A stretch of DNA of 61,324 nucleotides from Collinsella sp. (GCA_018380195.1 JAGZUC010000010.1:1-61324), one strand, 5' to 3'. Positions 18,785 through 27,489 are shown, counted from the stretch's first letter. A program made the numbers and translations. The notes: generated from the sequence alone by a model not told the origin.

Positions 18785-20455
18785 ATGTCTCAAGAAACCA
18801 TCCGCGCGGCCGAGCGTGCCGCGGGACAGGTGAACGCCATGTCGACGTATGATCCGGACTCTGACCAGCTGCATGAGGAATGCGGCGTTTTTGGTGTCTG
18901 GGCGCCCGATCGCGACGTGGCTCGACTGACGTACTTTGGCCTGCGTGCATTGCAGCACCGTGGCCAAGAATCGGCGGGAATCGCCGTGGGTGACGGCGGC
19001 ACGGTTATGGTTCGCAAGGACCTGGGCCTGCTCGACCGCGTGTTCTCCAATGCCGACTTGTCGACGCTCTCCGGTCAGCTAGCCGTGGGTCATGTGCGCT
19101 ACGGCACCGCCGGCGCCAAGAGCTGGGAAGCCTCTCAGCCGCACCTCTCTACCATCAATAGTGTCATTATCGCGCTCGCGCACAACGGCACCCTCGTCAA
19201 CACCGACGAGCTGCGCCGCCAGCTGATCGAGCTGGGCGTGCCGTTCCTCTCCAACTCGGATTCCGAGGTCGCGACCAAACTTATCGGCTACTTTACTCAG
19301 CGTACAGGCCATCTGCGCGAGGGCATTCGCAAGACCATGGAGCTTGTGCGCGGCGGCTACGCCATGACGCTCATCAACGAGCAGGCGCTCTACGCATTCC
19401 GCGATCCGCACGGCATTCGCCCGCTTGTACTGGGCAAGCTGGTGGACGAGGGCCTGGACCAGGCCGATGCCGCATCCGTTTCGCAGCTGCCGTCGCAGGA
19501 CGGCGCCGCGACGGTCGACGCCACCACCCATGTCACCCGCGCCGGCGGCTGGGTCGTCGCCTCCGAGACCTGCGCACTCGATATCGTGGGCGCCGAGTAT
19601 GTCCGCGACGTCCGTCCCGGTGAGATTTTGCGCATCAGCGCCGAGGGCCTTGTGTCCGAGCAGGGCGTGCCTGCCGCCGAAGAGCCTGCTAACTGCATCT
19701 TTGAGCAGGTCTACTTCGCCCGCCCCGATTCCATCATGAACGGCAAGAGCGTCTACGCCTGCCGTTATGACATGGGTCGTCAGCTGGCACATGAGGAGCC
19801 CGTCGAGGCCGACCTAGTCATCGGCGTGCCCGACTCCGGCCTGCCGCCCGCGGAGGGCTATTCGCACGAGAGCGGCATTCCCTTTGGCGAGGGCCTCATC
19901 AAGAACCGCTACGTGGGACGCACGTTTATCGAGCCCACGCAGGAGCTGCGTGCCATGGGCGTGCGTATGAAACTCAACCCGCTGCGCGACAACATCGAGG
20001 GCAAGCGCCTGGTTGTCATCGACGACTCCATCGTCCGCGGCACCACCATGGTGCAGCTCGTCAAGATGCTGCGCAACGCCGGCGCCAAGGAGATTCATAT
20101 CCGCATCAACTCGCCCGAGGTCATCTGGCCGTGCTTCTACGGTATCGATACCGACGTGCAGTCGCAGCTCATCAGTGCCAACAAGACGGTCGATGAGATC
20201 TGCGAGTATATCGGCGCCGATTCGCTGGCCTTCCTTTCGGTCGAGGGCCTGCTGAAGGTCATGCCCAAGGGCGGCTACTGCGATGCGTGCTTTACCGGAC
20301 GCTACCCCGTGGCGATTCCCGAGAGCTTTGGCCGCGATAAGTTCATGGAGGGCTTTAAGCCCCGCAACCTGGACAAGCCGCTGCACTTTGACGACGACGC
20401 CGTGGTCGAGAAATACGACGACCGCAGCTGGGAAGAGGAGCACGGCGAGGCCTAA
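18785..20455 (+). CDS. purF: Amidophosphoribosyltransferase
   Basis: PurF makes phosphoribosylamine from PRPP and glutamine, the first committed step of purine synthesis. The N-terminal glutaminase domain has its nucleophile at Cys33 in EECGVFGVW, implying a 32-residue propeptide to be removed. The PRPP loop VVIDDSIVRGTT is near residues 408-420. The start at 18785 follows GAGGGGA; an internal ATG at 18839 would shorten the leader but lacks a comparable site. A segment of about 35 residues (ADAASVSQLPSQDGAATVDA and following) is inserted in the glutaminase domain. The stop codon overlaps a GGGGACAG-type terminator. purM follows after 157 bases. Confidence 0.95.
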   Translation: MSQETIRAAERAAGQVNAMSTYDPDSDQLHEECGVFGVWAPDRDVARLTYFGLRALQHRGQESAGIAVGDGGTVMVRKDLGLLDRVFSNADLSTLSGQLAVGHVRYGTAGAKSWEASQPHLSTINSVIIALAHNGTLVNTDELRRQLIELGVPFLSNSDSEVATKLIGYFTQRTGHLREGIRKTMELVRGGYAMTLINEQALYAFRDPHGIRPLVLGKLVDEGLDQADAASVSQLPSQDGAATVDATTHVTRAGGWVVASETCALDIVGAEYVRDVRPGEILRISAEGLVSEQGVPAAEEPANCIFEQVYFARPDSIMNGKSVYACRYDMGRQLAHEEPVEADLVIGVPDSGLPPAEGYSHESGIPFGEGLIKNRYVGRTFIEPTQELRAMGVRMKLNPLRDNIEGKRLVVIDDSIVRGTTMVQLVKMLRNAGAKEIHIRINSPEVIWPCFYGIDTDVQSQLISANKTVDEICEYIGADSLAFLSVEGLLKVMPKGGYCDACFTGRYPVAIPESFGRDKFMEGFKPRNLDKPLHFDDDAVVEKYDDRSWEEEHGEA

Positions 20456-20500
20456 AACCTGCCATGTGGGGACAGGTTTTTTTTGGTAGGTTTTACCTGC
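20454..20500 (+). terminator. Terminator on the purF stop codon (AAAACCT/GGGGACAGG family)
   Basis: AAAACCTG (20454-20461) pairs with CAGGTTTT (20473-20480) around CCATGTGGGGA, followed by four more T. A second AGGTTTTACCT follows and could pair alternatively. A near copy sits on the pth stop codon (minus strand, about 31488-31548) and a third copy is at about 31341-31390. Confidence 0.75.
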
Positions 20501-20612
20501 TGTTTTGTTGATATGACGGCGTGTGCTGTTATGGCGCGCGCCGAAATGAACGCAACTATGAGCACCGTTTGGCGCCCGCGCGGCGCCACGGTAATGGGAG
20601 AGGAAGGCTCAG

Positions 20613-21716
20613 ATGAGCGACAGCAAGCATGTGACGTATGAGGACGCCGGCGTCGATACCGCCGAGGGCGGCCGCGCCGTCGACGCTATTAAGCAGATGG
20701 TCAAGGACACCAACCGCCCCGAGGTTATCGGCGGCATCGGTGGCTTTGGTGGCCTGTTCTCGGCCGCCGCGCTCAAGGATATGGAAGATCCGATCCTGAT
20801 CAGCGGCACCGACGGCGTGGGCACCAAGCTCGTGCTCGCCCAGATTATGGACCGTCACGAGACGGTGGGCCAGGACCTGGTCGCCATGTGCGTCAATGAC
20901 ATTTTGGCTTCGGGCGCCGAGCCGCTGTTCTTCCTGGATTACGTTGCCATCGGTCACATTGAGGCCGAGCACATGGCAAAGATCATCAAGGGCGTGGCCG
21001 ACGGCTGCAAGCTCGCGGGCTGCGCGCTCGTGGGCGGCGAGATGGCCGAGCACCCGGGCGTCATGGCCCCCGCCGATTACGACCTCGCCGGCTTTACCGT
21101 GGGTGTCGTCGACCGTCCCAAGATGCTCGACCCCGCGAACGTTCGCCCCGGCGATGTGATCCTGGGCCTGCCCTCCACCGGTGTGCACTCCAACGGATAC
21201 TCACTCGTGCGCAAGGTTATCGGCGTTGACGGTATTAAGCCGGGCACGCCCGAGGCCGCCGCTAAGGCCGAGGAGCTGAGCCGTCCGCTCGAGAAACTCG
21301 GCGGCGCATCGCTGGCAGACGCCCTGTTGGCCCCCACGCGCATCTATGTCAAGCCGATTCTGGAGCTGCTGCGCGGTGGCGCTCCGGTGCACGCCATCGC
21401 CCACATCACCGGCGGCGGCATCACCGAGAACCTCAACCGCGCGCTCGCCGACGACGTCGACGCCGTGGTCACCCGCAACGGCGCCGAGATGGGTTGGGAC
21501 GTTCCGCCCGTCATCACCTACGTGTCGCGCCAGGCCGAGCTCGCGCCCAACGAGGCATGCAAGACCTTCAACATGGGCGTTGGCCTGTGCCTGATCGTCG
21601 CCCCCGAGGACGAGGCTGCCGTGACCGAGGCCCTGGTCGCGCTGGGCGAGAAGCCGTTCCGCGTGGGCGAGTGCGTCGAGGGCTCCGGTAAGGTCGTGTA
21701 CTCCGATGAGCGCTAA
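20613..21716 (+). CDS. purM: Phosphoribosylformylglycinamidine cyclo-ligase (AIR synthase)
   Basis: PurM closes the imidazole ring, converting FGAM and ATP to AIR. The 367 residues contain the usual AIR-synthase landmarks: GIGGFGGLFSA near residue 40, GTDGVGTKLVLAQ, DLVAMCVNDILASGAEPLFFLDY, and GGGITENLNR in the second half. The start is preceded by GAGAGGAAGG. The gene overlaps purN by 11 bases, so the two are translationally coupled. It is probably in the same purine cluster as purF although a terminator lies between them. Confidence 0.95.
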   Translation: MSDSKHVTYEDAGVDTAEGGRAVDAIKQMVKDTNRPEVIGGIGGFGGLFSAAALKDMEDPILISGTDGVGTKLVLAQIMDRHETVGQDLVAMCVNDILASGAEPLFFLDYVAIGHIEAEHMAKIIKGVADGCKLAGCALVGGEMAEHPGVMAPADYDLAGFTVGVVDRPKMLDPANVRPGDVILGLPSTGVHSNGYSLVRKVIGVDGIKPGTPEAAAKAEELSRPLEKLGGASLADALLAPTRIYVKPILELLRGGAPVHAIAHITGGGITENLNRALADDVDAVVTRNGAEMGWDVPPVITYVSRQAELAPNEACKTFNMGVGLCLIVAPEDEAAVTEALVALGEKPFRVGECVEGSGKVVYSDER

Positions 21717-22407
21717 CGAGCAGATGGCTGCTGCCGCGAGCCTGGGCTTTGTGCCCTACACCCGTCCGACCGGCACCGATACGGCCGAGCCGCTCAAGAT
21801 CGGTGTGCTCATCAGCGGTTCGGGTACCAACCTGCAGGCGCTGATCGATCTGATCGCCGCCGGCAAGCTCAACGCTTCGATTGAGCTTGTGGTGTCGAGC
21901 CGTCCTTCGGCTAAGGGTTTGCAGCGCGCTGAGCGCGCGGGCATCCAGACGCTCACGCTGTCCAAGGATGTCTATGCCGACCCCATCGCCGCCGACGAGA
22001 TCATCGCGCACGAGCTGCTCGAGCGCGGCTGCGAATATGTGGTCATGGCCGGTTACATGCGCATGGTGCACACGCCGCTGCTGGCGGCGTTTCCCAACCG
22101 CGTGGTCAACTTGCATCCGGCACTGCTGCCGAGCTTTACCGGCGCGCATGCGATCGACGATGCCTTTGCGCGCGGCGTCAAGGTAACCGGTGTGACCGTG
22201 CACTTTGCCAACGAGATCTACGACAACGGCCCCATCATCGCCCAGCGCGCGCTGGCTGTCGAGGAAGGTTGGGATGTCGACACGCTCGAGGAGCACATCC
22301 ACGCGATTGAGCACGTGCTGTATCCCGAGGTCGTGCAAATGCTCGCCGACGGCCGCGTCCACGTGCTGGAGAGCGGCAAGGTCGCAATTGACGCGCCTCG
22401 CGGCTAG
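21706..22407 (+). CDS. purN: Phosphoribosylglycinamide formyltransferase
   Basis: PurN transfers the formyl group from 10-formyl-THF to GAR. The 233 residues carry IGVLISGSGTNLQALID, the active-site NLHPALLPSF and the downstream IYDNGPIIAQ. An N-terminal extension of about 30 residues precedes the usual first strand; starting at the ATG at 21724 would remove six of these. The start at 21706 lies inside the last codons of purM, which is the common arrangement for coupled genes. A terminator follows the stop. Confidence 0.94.
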   Translation: MSANEQMAAAASLGFVPYTRPTGTDTAEPLKIGVLISGSGTNLQALIDLIAAGKLNASIELVVSSRPSAKGLQRAERAGIQTLTLSKDVYADPIAADEIIAHELLERGCEYVVMAGYMRMVHTPLLAAFPNRVVNLHPALLPSFTGAHAIDDAFARGVKVTGVTVHFANEIYDNGPIIAQRALAVEEGWDVDTLEEHIHAIEHVLYPEVVQMLADGRVHVLESGKVAIDAPRG

Positions 22408-22439
22408 CGGCGCACAGTACAATTTAGCCGAGTAGTCAG

Positions 22440-22482
22440 GGTGGTCATTGGCGCCAAGGCGCGCGTGGCCACCTTTTGTTTT
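22440..22482 (+). terminator. Terminator after purN
   Basis: GGTGGTC (22440-22446) pairs with GGCCACC (22467-22473) with one G-T pair, followed by TTTTGTTTT. Confidence 0.7.
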
Positions 22483-22485
22483 GGG

Positions 22486-22514
22486 TAGTCATCGGGGACG
22501 GTCTTTAACGACTA
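22486..22514. repeat. GGGGACGG-core palindrome upstream of the EIIA gene
   Basis: TAGTC..GACTA brackets ATCGGGGACGGTCTTTAAC. It has the same pattern as each arm of the element at 24927-24991 (CTCATTGGGGACAGACTT). It is one member of a dispersed family in this window. Confidence 0.5.
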
Positions 22515-22532
22515 GGTGAGAGAGGTGAGCGC

Positions 22533-22997
22533 ATGGCGGATAACGAAGCTCTGTTTACGCCTGAGCTGGTGTTTTTTGATTGGGGGTGTGCAACGCCGGA
22601 TGAGGTGTTTGCGCGGCTCGAGGGCGAGCTTGCACCACGTGGCTACATTGCGTCCGGTTGGCTCGACGCCGTTCGCACGCGCGAGGATGCCTACCCCACG
22701 GGTCTTGCCATGCCGGCGGCAAACATTGCCATTCCGCATACCGATCCGGGGTTTGTGGCCAAGCCCTATATCGCGGTGGTGAAGCCCGCCGCGTCCGTGA
22801 CATTTAACGCTATGGCTGGCATGGGCGCTCCGGTGCCGGCGCAGATCGTCATCAATCTGGGTATTGCCGAGCCAGGCGGCCAGGTCGAGGCCCTGCAGGC
22901 GCTCATGAACATCTTTATGGACGCCGATGCCGCAGCCGACGTGCTCGGCCAGACCACGCCCCAGGGCATGGTCGACGCCATCCGCCGCCACTTCTAA
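22533..22997 (+). CDS. Orphan PTS EIIA, fructose/mannitol type
   Basis: EIIA proteins of this class take a phosphate from HPr on a histidine and pass it to EIIB for sugar uptake, or act in regulation. The 154 residues contain the phosphorylation site His69 in NIAIPHTDPG and the downstream pattern MAGMGAPVPAQIVINLGI. No EIIB, EIIC or sugar enzyme is adjacent, so it works with components encoded elsewhere or as a regulatory EIIA. The start is preceded by GAGAGG. Confidence 0.82.
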   Translation: MADNEALFTPELVFFDWGCATPDEVFARLEGELAPRGYIASGWLDAVRTREDAYPTGLAMPAANIAIPHTDPGFVAKPYIAVVKPAASVTFNAMAGMGAPVPAQIVINLGIAEPGGQVEALQALMNIFMDADAAADVLGQTTPQGMVDAIRRHF

Positions 22998-23010
22998 GGT
23001 GCCGGCTGCC

Positions 23011-23066
23011 AGAGCTGTCCCCTTTGCACCAAAATGGTGCAGATTAACCTGTCCCCAATGCACCAA
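23011..23066. repeat. GTCCCC/TGCACCA hairpin element
   Basis: TGCACCA (23025-23031) and TGGTGCA (23035-23041) form a perfect stem with a three-base loop. CTGTCCCC plus a TGCACCA segment occurs twice as a direct repeat (23015 and 23049 onward). It belongs to the GGGGACAG-core group and precedes the foldase gene. Confidence 0.5.
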
Positions 23067-23132
23067 GCGTGCCGCGGGGGCTGCGTTGTGACACAATGGC
23101 GTTTGTTCGATTCGTTATGCGAAAGGCCAACT

Positions 23133-24353
23133 ATGGCAAATAAGAAAAAGAACCCCGCGCCCGAGCCGACGCCCGAGCAGCAGGCTCGCGCCGCCTCCAG
23201 TTCTCGCAAGAAGCAGCGCAAGACGTACGTGTCTAAGACCGTCAAGATTGTCCTGGTGGTTATTGGCGTGCTGGCAATGCTACTTTCCGTCTCGGCGATG
23301 GCGTGCTCCGGCCTTATGTCGCAGGCCGAGGATACCTCGGGCTACAAGCTGACCGGCGGTGTTGCTGCTACTATCAACGGCACCAACCTCACCGAGGACA
23401 CCGTGACCAAGCAGATCATGAGCATGCGCACGTCCTACGGCTACACCAAGGACGAGGATTGGGCGCAGTATCTGGTTGACAACGACCTCACGCCCAAGAA
23501 GTACCGCAAGCAACTCATCGACTCCTACACGCAGCAGATTCTGCTTCAACAGGCACAGAAGGAGAACGGCGTGACGGTGTCGGATGAGGAGGTCGAGAAG
23601 GCTTGGAAGGACGCGTGCAAGAGCGCGGGCGGTGCCAAGGCCTTTAAGAAGACCCTCAAGACCTACGGCTATACCGAGGACACCTACAAGGACTCGCTCA
23701 AGGAGAGTCTGGCGCAGCAGAAACTCAAGGATGCCGTCGCGCCCACGAGCAAGCCCAAGGACAGCGAGATTGTCGATTACATCAACGAAAACCTGTCCAG
23801 CTACAACGACGCCCGCCGCTCGTCGAACATCCTGATCAAGGTTGATTCCGACGCCTCCGACGAGGACAAGGCCGCCGCCAAGGCCAAGGCGCAGGAGTGC
23901 CTGGACAAGATCAACTCCGGTGAGCTGAGCTTTGAGGACGCCGTTGAGCAGTACTCCGAGGACACAGGTTCCAAGGAGAAGAAGGGCGATGTGGGCTGGG
24001 ATAAGCTCACCACCTTTGTCGACAGCTACCAGACGGCGCTCGAGGGGCTCAACAAGGGCGACGTGAGCGAAGTCGTCGAGTCGACCTATGGCTACCACGT
24101 CATCAAGTGCACCGACTACTTCCATGTCGATAATCAGGTTGATGACATCAACCAGGTGCCCAAGGCCATCAAGAAGTACGTTTCCAACGTGGTGAAGACG
24201 CAGGCGGCCAGCACCGCGTACAGCGAGTGGCTGGAGCAGTACAAGAAGGATGCCGACATCACCGTCAACCCCATGCCCAAGGACGTCCCGTATAACGTCA
24301 GCCTGAAGGGCGTCACCAAGAGTTCGACCGACGATTCGTCGACGACTGAGTAA
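23133..24353 (+). CDS. Membrane-anchored parvulin-type foldase (PrsA/SurA-like)
   Basis: This 406-residue extracytoplasmic peptidyl-prolyl isomerase should help exported proteins fold. A Lys-rich cytoplasmic tail is followed by one hydrophobic segment (about 30-55) ending SAMACSG, which could be a poor lipobox or a plain membrane anchor. A SurA-N-like helical region follows. The rotamase domain lies at about 228-331, with SSNILIKVDSDAS, LSFEDAVEQYSEDTGS and YGYHVIKCTDYFH. The start at 23133 follows GAAAGG; the open frame upstream runs through the repeat element. With large anchored proteins nearby, a surface-protein folding role is plausible. Confidence 0.83.
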   Translation: MANKKKNPAPEPTPEQQARAASSSRKKQRKTYVSKTVKIVLVVIGVLAMLLSVSAMACSGLMSQAEDTSGYKLTGGVAATINGTNLTEDTVTKQIMSMRTSYGYTKDEDWAQYLVDNDLTPKKYRKQLIDSYTQQILLQQAQKENGVTVSDEEVEKAWKDACKSAGGAKAFKKTLKTYGYTEDTYKDSLKESLAQQKLKDAVAPTSKPKDSEIVDYINENLSSYNDARRSSNILIKVDSDASDEDKAAAKAKAQECLDKINSGELSFEDAVEQYSEDTGSKEKKGDVGWDKLTTFVDSYQTALEGLNKGDVSEVVESTYGYHVIKCTDYFHVDNQVDDINQVPKAIKKYVSNVVKTQAASTAYSEWLEQYKKDADITVNPMPKDVPYNVSLKGVTKSSTDDSSTTE

Positions 24354-24407
24354 TCATGGGGCGGTGCTCGCGCGAGTGCCGCCCACCCTATTAGAGAGGA
24401 TTTGCAG

Positions 24408-24851
24408 ATGACCAACGAAGAGCTGCAGAAGGAAATGATCGCGGCCATGAAGGCCAAGGACAAGGTTCGCCTGTCTATCATTCGCCAGGTTAAGGCCGAG
24501 GTGAAGAACATCGAGGTCAACGAGCGCCGCGATGTGACCGAGGAAGACGTCAACAGCATGATCAAGCGTCTGATCAAGCAGACGAGCGAGACGCTGGAGA
24601 TGTCCATCAAGGCCGGCACCGACCAGGAGCGTACCGACAACCTGACCGAGCAGGTCAAGATTCTGGAGAGCCTGCTGCCCGCGCAGGTTTCGGGTGAGGA
24701 GCTCGAGGCTCTGATCGAGCAGGTTATCGCCGAGCTGGGTGCCACGTCTAAGAAGCAGATGGGCCAGGTTATGGGTGCCCTGGGCAAGGCAACCGGCGGC
24801 AACTTCGACAAGCCGGCCGCAGCAAAGATCGTCGGAACCAAACTCGCGTAG
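24408..24851 (+). CDS. GatB/YqeY-domain protein
   Basis: The 147-residue helical protein matches the stand-alone YqeY family: LQKEMIAAMKAKDKVRLSIIR at the N-terminus, LESLLPAQVSGEEL and the C-terminal MGQVMGALGKATGGNFDKP. The same tail domain occurs in GatB of tRNA amidotransferase, where it binds tRNA, so a tRNA-linked role is often suggested but not established for the free protein. The start at 24408 has AGAGGA upstream. A terminator follows. Confidence 0.88.
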   Translation: MTNEELQKEMIAAMKAKDKVRLSIIRQVKAEVKNIEVNERRDVTEEDVNSMIKRLIKQTSETLEMSIKAGTDQERTDNLTEQVKILESLLPAQVSGEELEALIEQVIAELGATSKKQMGQVMGALGKATGGNFDKPAAAKIVGTKLA

Positions 24852-24880
24852 GGGCCGAGCGGTACATAGTTGATGTTGAG

Positions 24881-24912
24881 GGGGCGTGACCATTGCGGTC
24901 GCGCCCCTTTTT
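24881..24912 (+). terminator. Terminator after the YqeY gene
   Basis: GGGGCGTGACC (24881-24891) pairs with GGTCGCGCCCC (24897-24907) with one mismatch, followed by TTTTT. Confidence 0.85.
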
Positions 24913-24926
24913 GCTGGGCTGGGTAC

Positions 24927-24991
24927 TCATTGGGGACAGACTTAAATGAGTGCCCAATGAGCGGGTACTCATTTAAGTCTGTCCCCAATGA
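24927..24991. repeat. Perfect 25-bp palindrome with GGGGACAG cores
   Basis: Arms 24927-24951 and 24967-24991 are perfect complements. Each arm also contains its own short hairpin (CTCATT / AAATGAG around GGGGACAGACTT). It lies between the YqeY terminator and the ABC transporter promoter. Confidence 0.75.
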
Positions 24992-25035
24992 ATGGGTTAA
25001 AGGTTGCGGGTTCTTTACGGGAATGTAGTGTGGGC

Positions 25036-25063
25036 TACGGAAACGTGGTTCTTTCCGTACAAT
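25036..25063 (+). promoter_or_regulatory. Putative promoter with overlapping operator for the amino-acid ABC operon
   Basis: TACGGAAA (25036-25043) and TTTCCGTA (25052-25059) form an 8-bp inverted repeat that overlaps the -10-like TACAAT (25058-25063), 36 bases before the ATPase start. Its position suits repression. Confidence 0.4.
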
Positions 25064-25098
25064 AGTTCAACTCGTGTAAACGCAGGGAAGGGACATTC

Positions 25099-25830
25099 AT
25101 GGCAGACATGATCGAGATCAAGCATCTCAACAAGTACTTTGGCGACCTGCATGTGCTCAAAGATATCAACCTCACCGTCAAACGCGGCGAGAAGCTCGTA
25201 ATGATCGGGCCTTCCGGCTCGGGTAAGTCGACGCTCATCCGTTGCGTCGATTATCTGGAGGAGCCCACGTCGGGCGAGGTCGTCATCGACGGTACGCCGC
25301 TCACCAAAAAGAACCACCTGGAGATGGCTCGCAAGTATAGCTCCATGGTGTTTCAGCAGTTCAACCTGTATCCCAACATGACGGTGCTGGGTAATCTGAC
25401 GCTCGCGCCCATCAAGCTGCAAAAGAAGAGCAAGGAGGAGGCGACCGAGATCGCCATCGCCGCGCTCAAGCGCGTCGGCATGGCGCATAAGGCCGGCGAG
25501 TATCCGCAGAATCTCTCGGGCGGTCAGCAGCAGCGCATCGCCATCGCCCGTGCCCTGTGCACCAAGCAGCCCATCATCCTGTTTGACGAGCCGACCTCGG
25601 CGCTCGACCCCGAGATGGTCCAGGAGGTTCTGGACGTTATGATTGAGCTCGCGCAGGAGGACATCACCATGATCTGCGTGACGCACGAGATGGGCTTTGC
25701 GCGCCAGGTGGCCGACCGCGTCATCTTTATGGAGGACGGCCGCATTCTGGAGGAGGGCACGCCCGAGCACTTCTTCGATAATCCCGAGAACCCGCGCTGC
25801 CGCGAGTTCCTGTCCAAGATTCTGCACTAG
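25099..25830 (+). CDS. Polar amino-acid ABC transporter, ATP-binding protein
   Basis: This 243-residue cytoplasmic ATPase powers the permeases encoded downstream. It shows Walker A GPSGSGKSTL, the Q-loop region FQQFNLYPNM, signature LSGGQQQR, Walker B IILFDEPTSALD and the switch His in CVTHEMGF. The sequence is typical of the GlnQ/HisP group. The substrate-binding protein starts 8 bases after its stop, and the order ATPase, binding protein, permease, permease forms one operon (25099-28128). The exact amino acid cannot be told from sequence. Confidence 0.93.
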   Translation: MADMIEIKHLNKYFGDLHVLKDINLTVKRGEKLVMIGPSGSGKSTLIRCVDYLEEPTSGEVVIDGTPLTKKNHLEMARKYSSMVFQQFNLYPNMTVLGNLTLAPIKLQKKSKEEATEIAIAALKRVGMAHKAGEYPQNLSGGQQQRIAIARALCTKQPIILFDEPTSALDPEMVQEVLDVMIELAQEDITMICVTHEMGFARQVADRVIFMEDGRILEEGTPEHFFDNPENPRCREFLSKILH

Positions 25831-25838
25831 GCGCGGTG

Positions 25839-26714
25839 ATGGACATGACGGATATGACGAGGGCGGCCGTGTCGCGCCGTCACTTTTTGCAGCTGGCTGG
25901 CACCGGCATGCTCGCGCTGACGGGGACCGCGCTTACCGGTTGCGGCAACTCCACCAGCGGCGAGGACTCCGACAAGGGGTCCAAGCTTGCGGCCATCAAG
26001 TCGCGCGGCCATCTGAATGCCGGCGTTAAGAAGGACGTTCCCGGCTACGGTTATTACGACACCGCCAAGGACCGCTTTGAGGGCATGGAAGTCGATTTGT
26101 GCTACCAAATCGCCGCTGCCGTCTTTGGCGTGAGCTACAAGGAGGCCCGTGCCCAGGAGCTTGTCGAGTTTACCGACGTAACGCCCAAGACGCGCGGCCC
26201 GCTGATCGATAACGGCCAGCTTGACGTGGTCGCGGCGACCTACACCATCACCGACGAGCGCAAGAAGAGCTGGGATTTCTCGACGCCGTACCGCACCGAC
26301 TACGTGGGACTCATGGTCAAGAAGCGTTCGGGCTTTACCTCGATTGAGGACCTGGACGGCAAGGTCATTGGCGTGAGCCAGGGTGCTACCACGCAGGGCC
26401 TGATCGAGCAGATGATTAAGGACAATGGCTTTAGCTGCAAGCCCGAGTTTAGGGCCTTTAGCGGCTATCCCATCATCAAGAGTTCGCTCGATGCCGGCAA
26501 TATCGACGTCTTTGCCATGGACCGCTCCACGCTGGCCGGTTACATGAACGAGACCGTTGAGCTGCTGCAGCCCGAGGTCAAGTTTGGCGAGCAGGGCTAC
26601 GGCGTGGCGACCAAGAAGGGCTGCGACCTTTCGGCCGTGGTCGATCAGGTGATTTGCGATCGCCTGGCCGACGGCTGGCTCGACCAAGAGGTCAAGACCT
26701 GGGGTCTTGTATAG
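25839..26714 (+). CDS. Amino-acid-binding lipoprotein of the ABC transporter, possible Tat export
   Basis: This family 3 periplasmic-type binding protein of 291 residues captures the substrate outside the membrane. The N-terminus carries SRRHFLQLAG, a twin-arginine-like motif, followed by a hydrophobic stretch and the lipobox LTGC with Cys35, so it may be a Tat-exported lipoprotein. The mature part shows LAAIKSRGHLNAGVKKDVPG, EGMEVDLCYQIAAAVFG and TITDERKKSWDFSTPY. The start is uncertain: GTG at 25836, ATG at 25839 and ATG at 25845 are all possible with only a weak ribosome binding site. Confidence 0.9.
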   Translation: MDMTDMTRAAVSRRHFLQLAGTGMLALTGTALTGCGNSTSGEDSDKGSKLAAIKSRGHLNAGVKKDVPGYGYYDTAKDRFEGMEVDLCYQIAAAVFGVSYKEARAQELVEFTDVTPKTRGPLIDNGQLDVVAATYTITDERKKSWDFSTPYRTDYVGLMVKKRSGFTSIEDLDGKVIGVSQGATTQGLIEQMIKDNGFSCKPEFRAFSGYPIIKSSLDAGNIDVFAMDRSTLAGYMNETVELLQPEVKFGEQGYGVATKKGCDLSAVVDQVICDRLADGWLDQEVKTWGLV

Positions 26715-26739
26715 GCGCATCGTCCAAGGAAGGAATCAA

Positions 26740-27486
26740 ATGCTCGAAGGATTATTTGACGCCGACCGTTGGTCGACGACATTTCAAAACATGGGGCCCT
26801 TCTGGGAGGGCTTTGGCGTGACGCTGCAGGTGGTCGTTGCCGGCCTGCTGCTGTCGCTGGTGCTGGGCACGCTGCTGGGCGTGTTCTCTACCACTCGCTC
26901 GCGCGTGCTGCGCGCCATAAGCCGCGTGTACGTGGAGTTTTACCAGAACACCCCGTTGCCCGTGCAGGTGCTCTTTATGTACATGGCCGGTCCGCAGTTT
27001 TTGCAGGCCATAACCGGTGCCGACCAGCCGGTGCGCATCGCGCCGTTCGTACTGGGCTTCTTGGGCGTGGGCCTGTATCACGCGGCCTACATTTCGGAGG
27101 TCATCCGCACTGGTATCGAGGCAGTTCCGCGCGGTCAGATGGAGGCGGCCCAGAGCCAGGGCTTCACCCGTGCGCAGGCGTACTGGTACATCGTGCTGCC
27201 CCAGACATTCAAGATCATTCTGCCACCGCTGTGTAACCAGGCGCTCAACCTGGTCAAGAATACGTCGGTGCTGGCGCTTGTGGCCGGCGGCGACCTTATG
27301 TACCGTTCCGACAACTTTGTGAGTCTGTACGGTTACCTGCAGGGATACATCGTCTGCTGCCTTATGTACTTCATCATCTGCTTTCCGCTCGCCATACTGG
27401 TGCAGTGGCTCGAGCGCCGCTCCAAGGAGCGTCCGCGCGGTGTGAGCCTGGCCGAGCTGGGGCTCGACAACGTAGAGGAGGCCTAG
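26740..27486 (+). CDS. Polar amino-acid ABC transporter permease 1
   Basis: This is a HisM/GlnP-type permease of 248 residues with about five membrane helices. The conserved inner-loop motif EAVPRGQMEAAQSQGFTR contacts the ATPase. The start at 26740 follows AAGGAAGGA; the open frame further upstream overlaps the binding protein without a site. It lies 25 bases after the binding-protein gene and 3 bases before the second permease, so the two permeases should form a heterodimer. Confidence 0.92.
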   Translation: MLEGLFDADRWSTTFQNMGPFWEGFGVTLQVVVAGLLLSLVLGTLLGVFSTTRSRVLRAISRVYVEFYQNTPLPVQVLFMYMAGPQFLQAITGADQPVRIAPFVLGFLGVGLYHAAYISEVIRTGIEAVPRGQMEAAQSQGFTRAQAYWYIVLPQTFKIILPPLCNQALNLVKNTSVLALVAGGDLMYRSDNFVSLYGYLQGYIVCCLMYFIICFPLAILVQWLERRSKERPRGVSLAELGLDNVEEA

Positions 27487-27489
27487 CGC

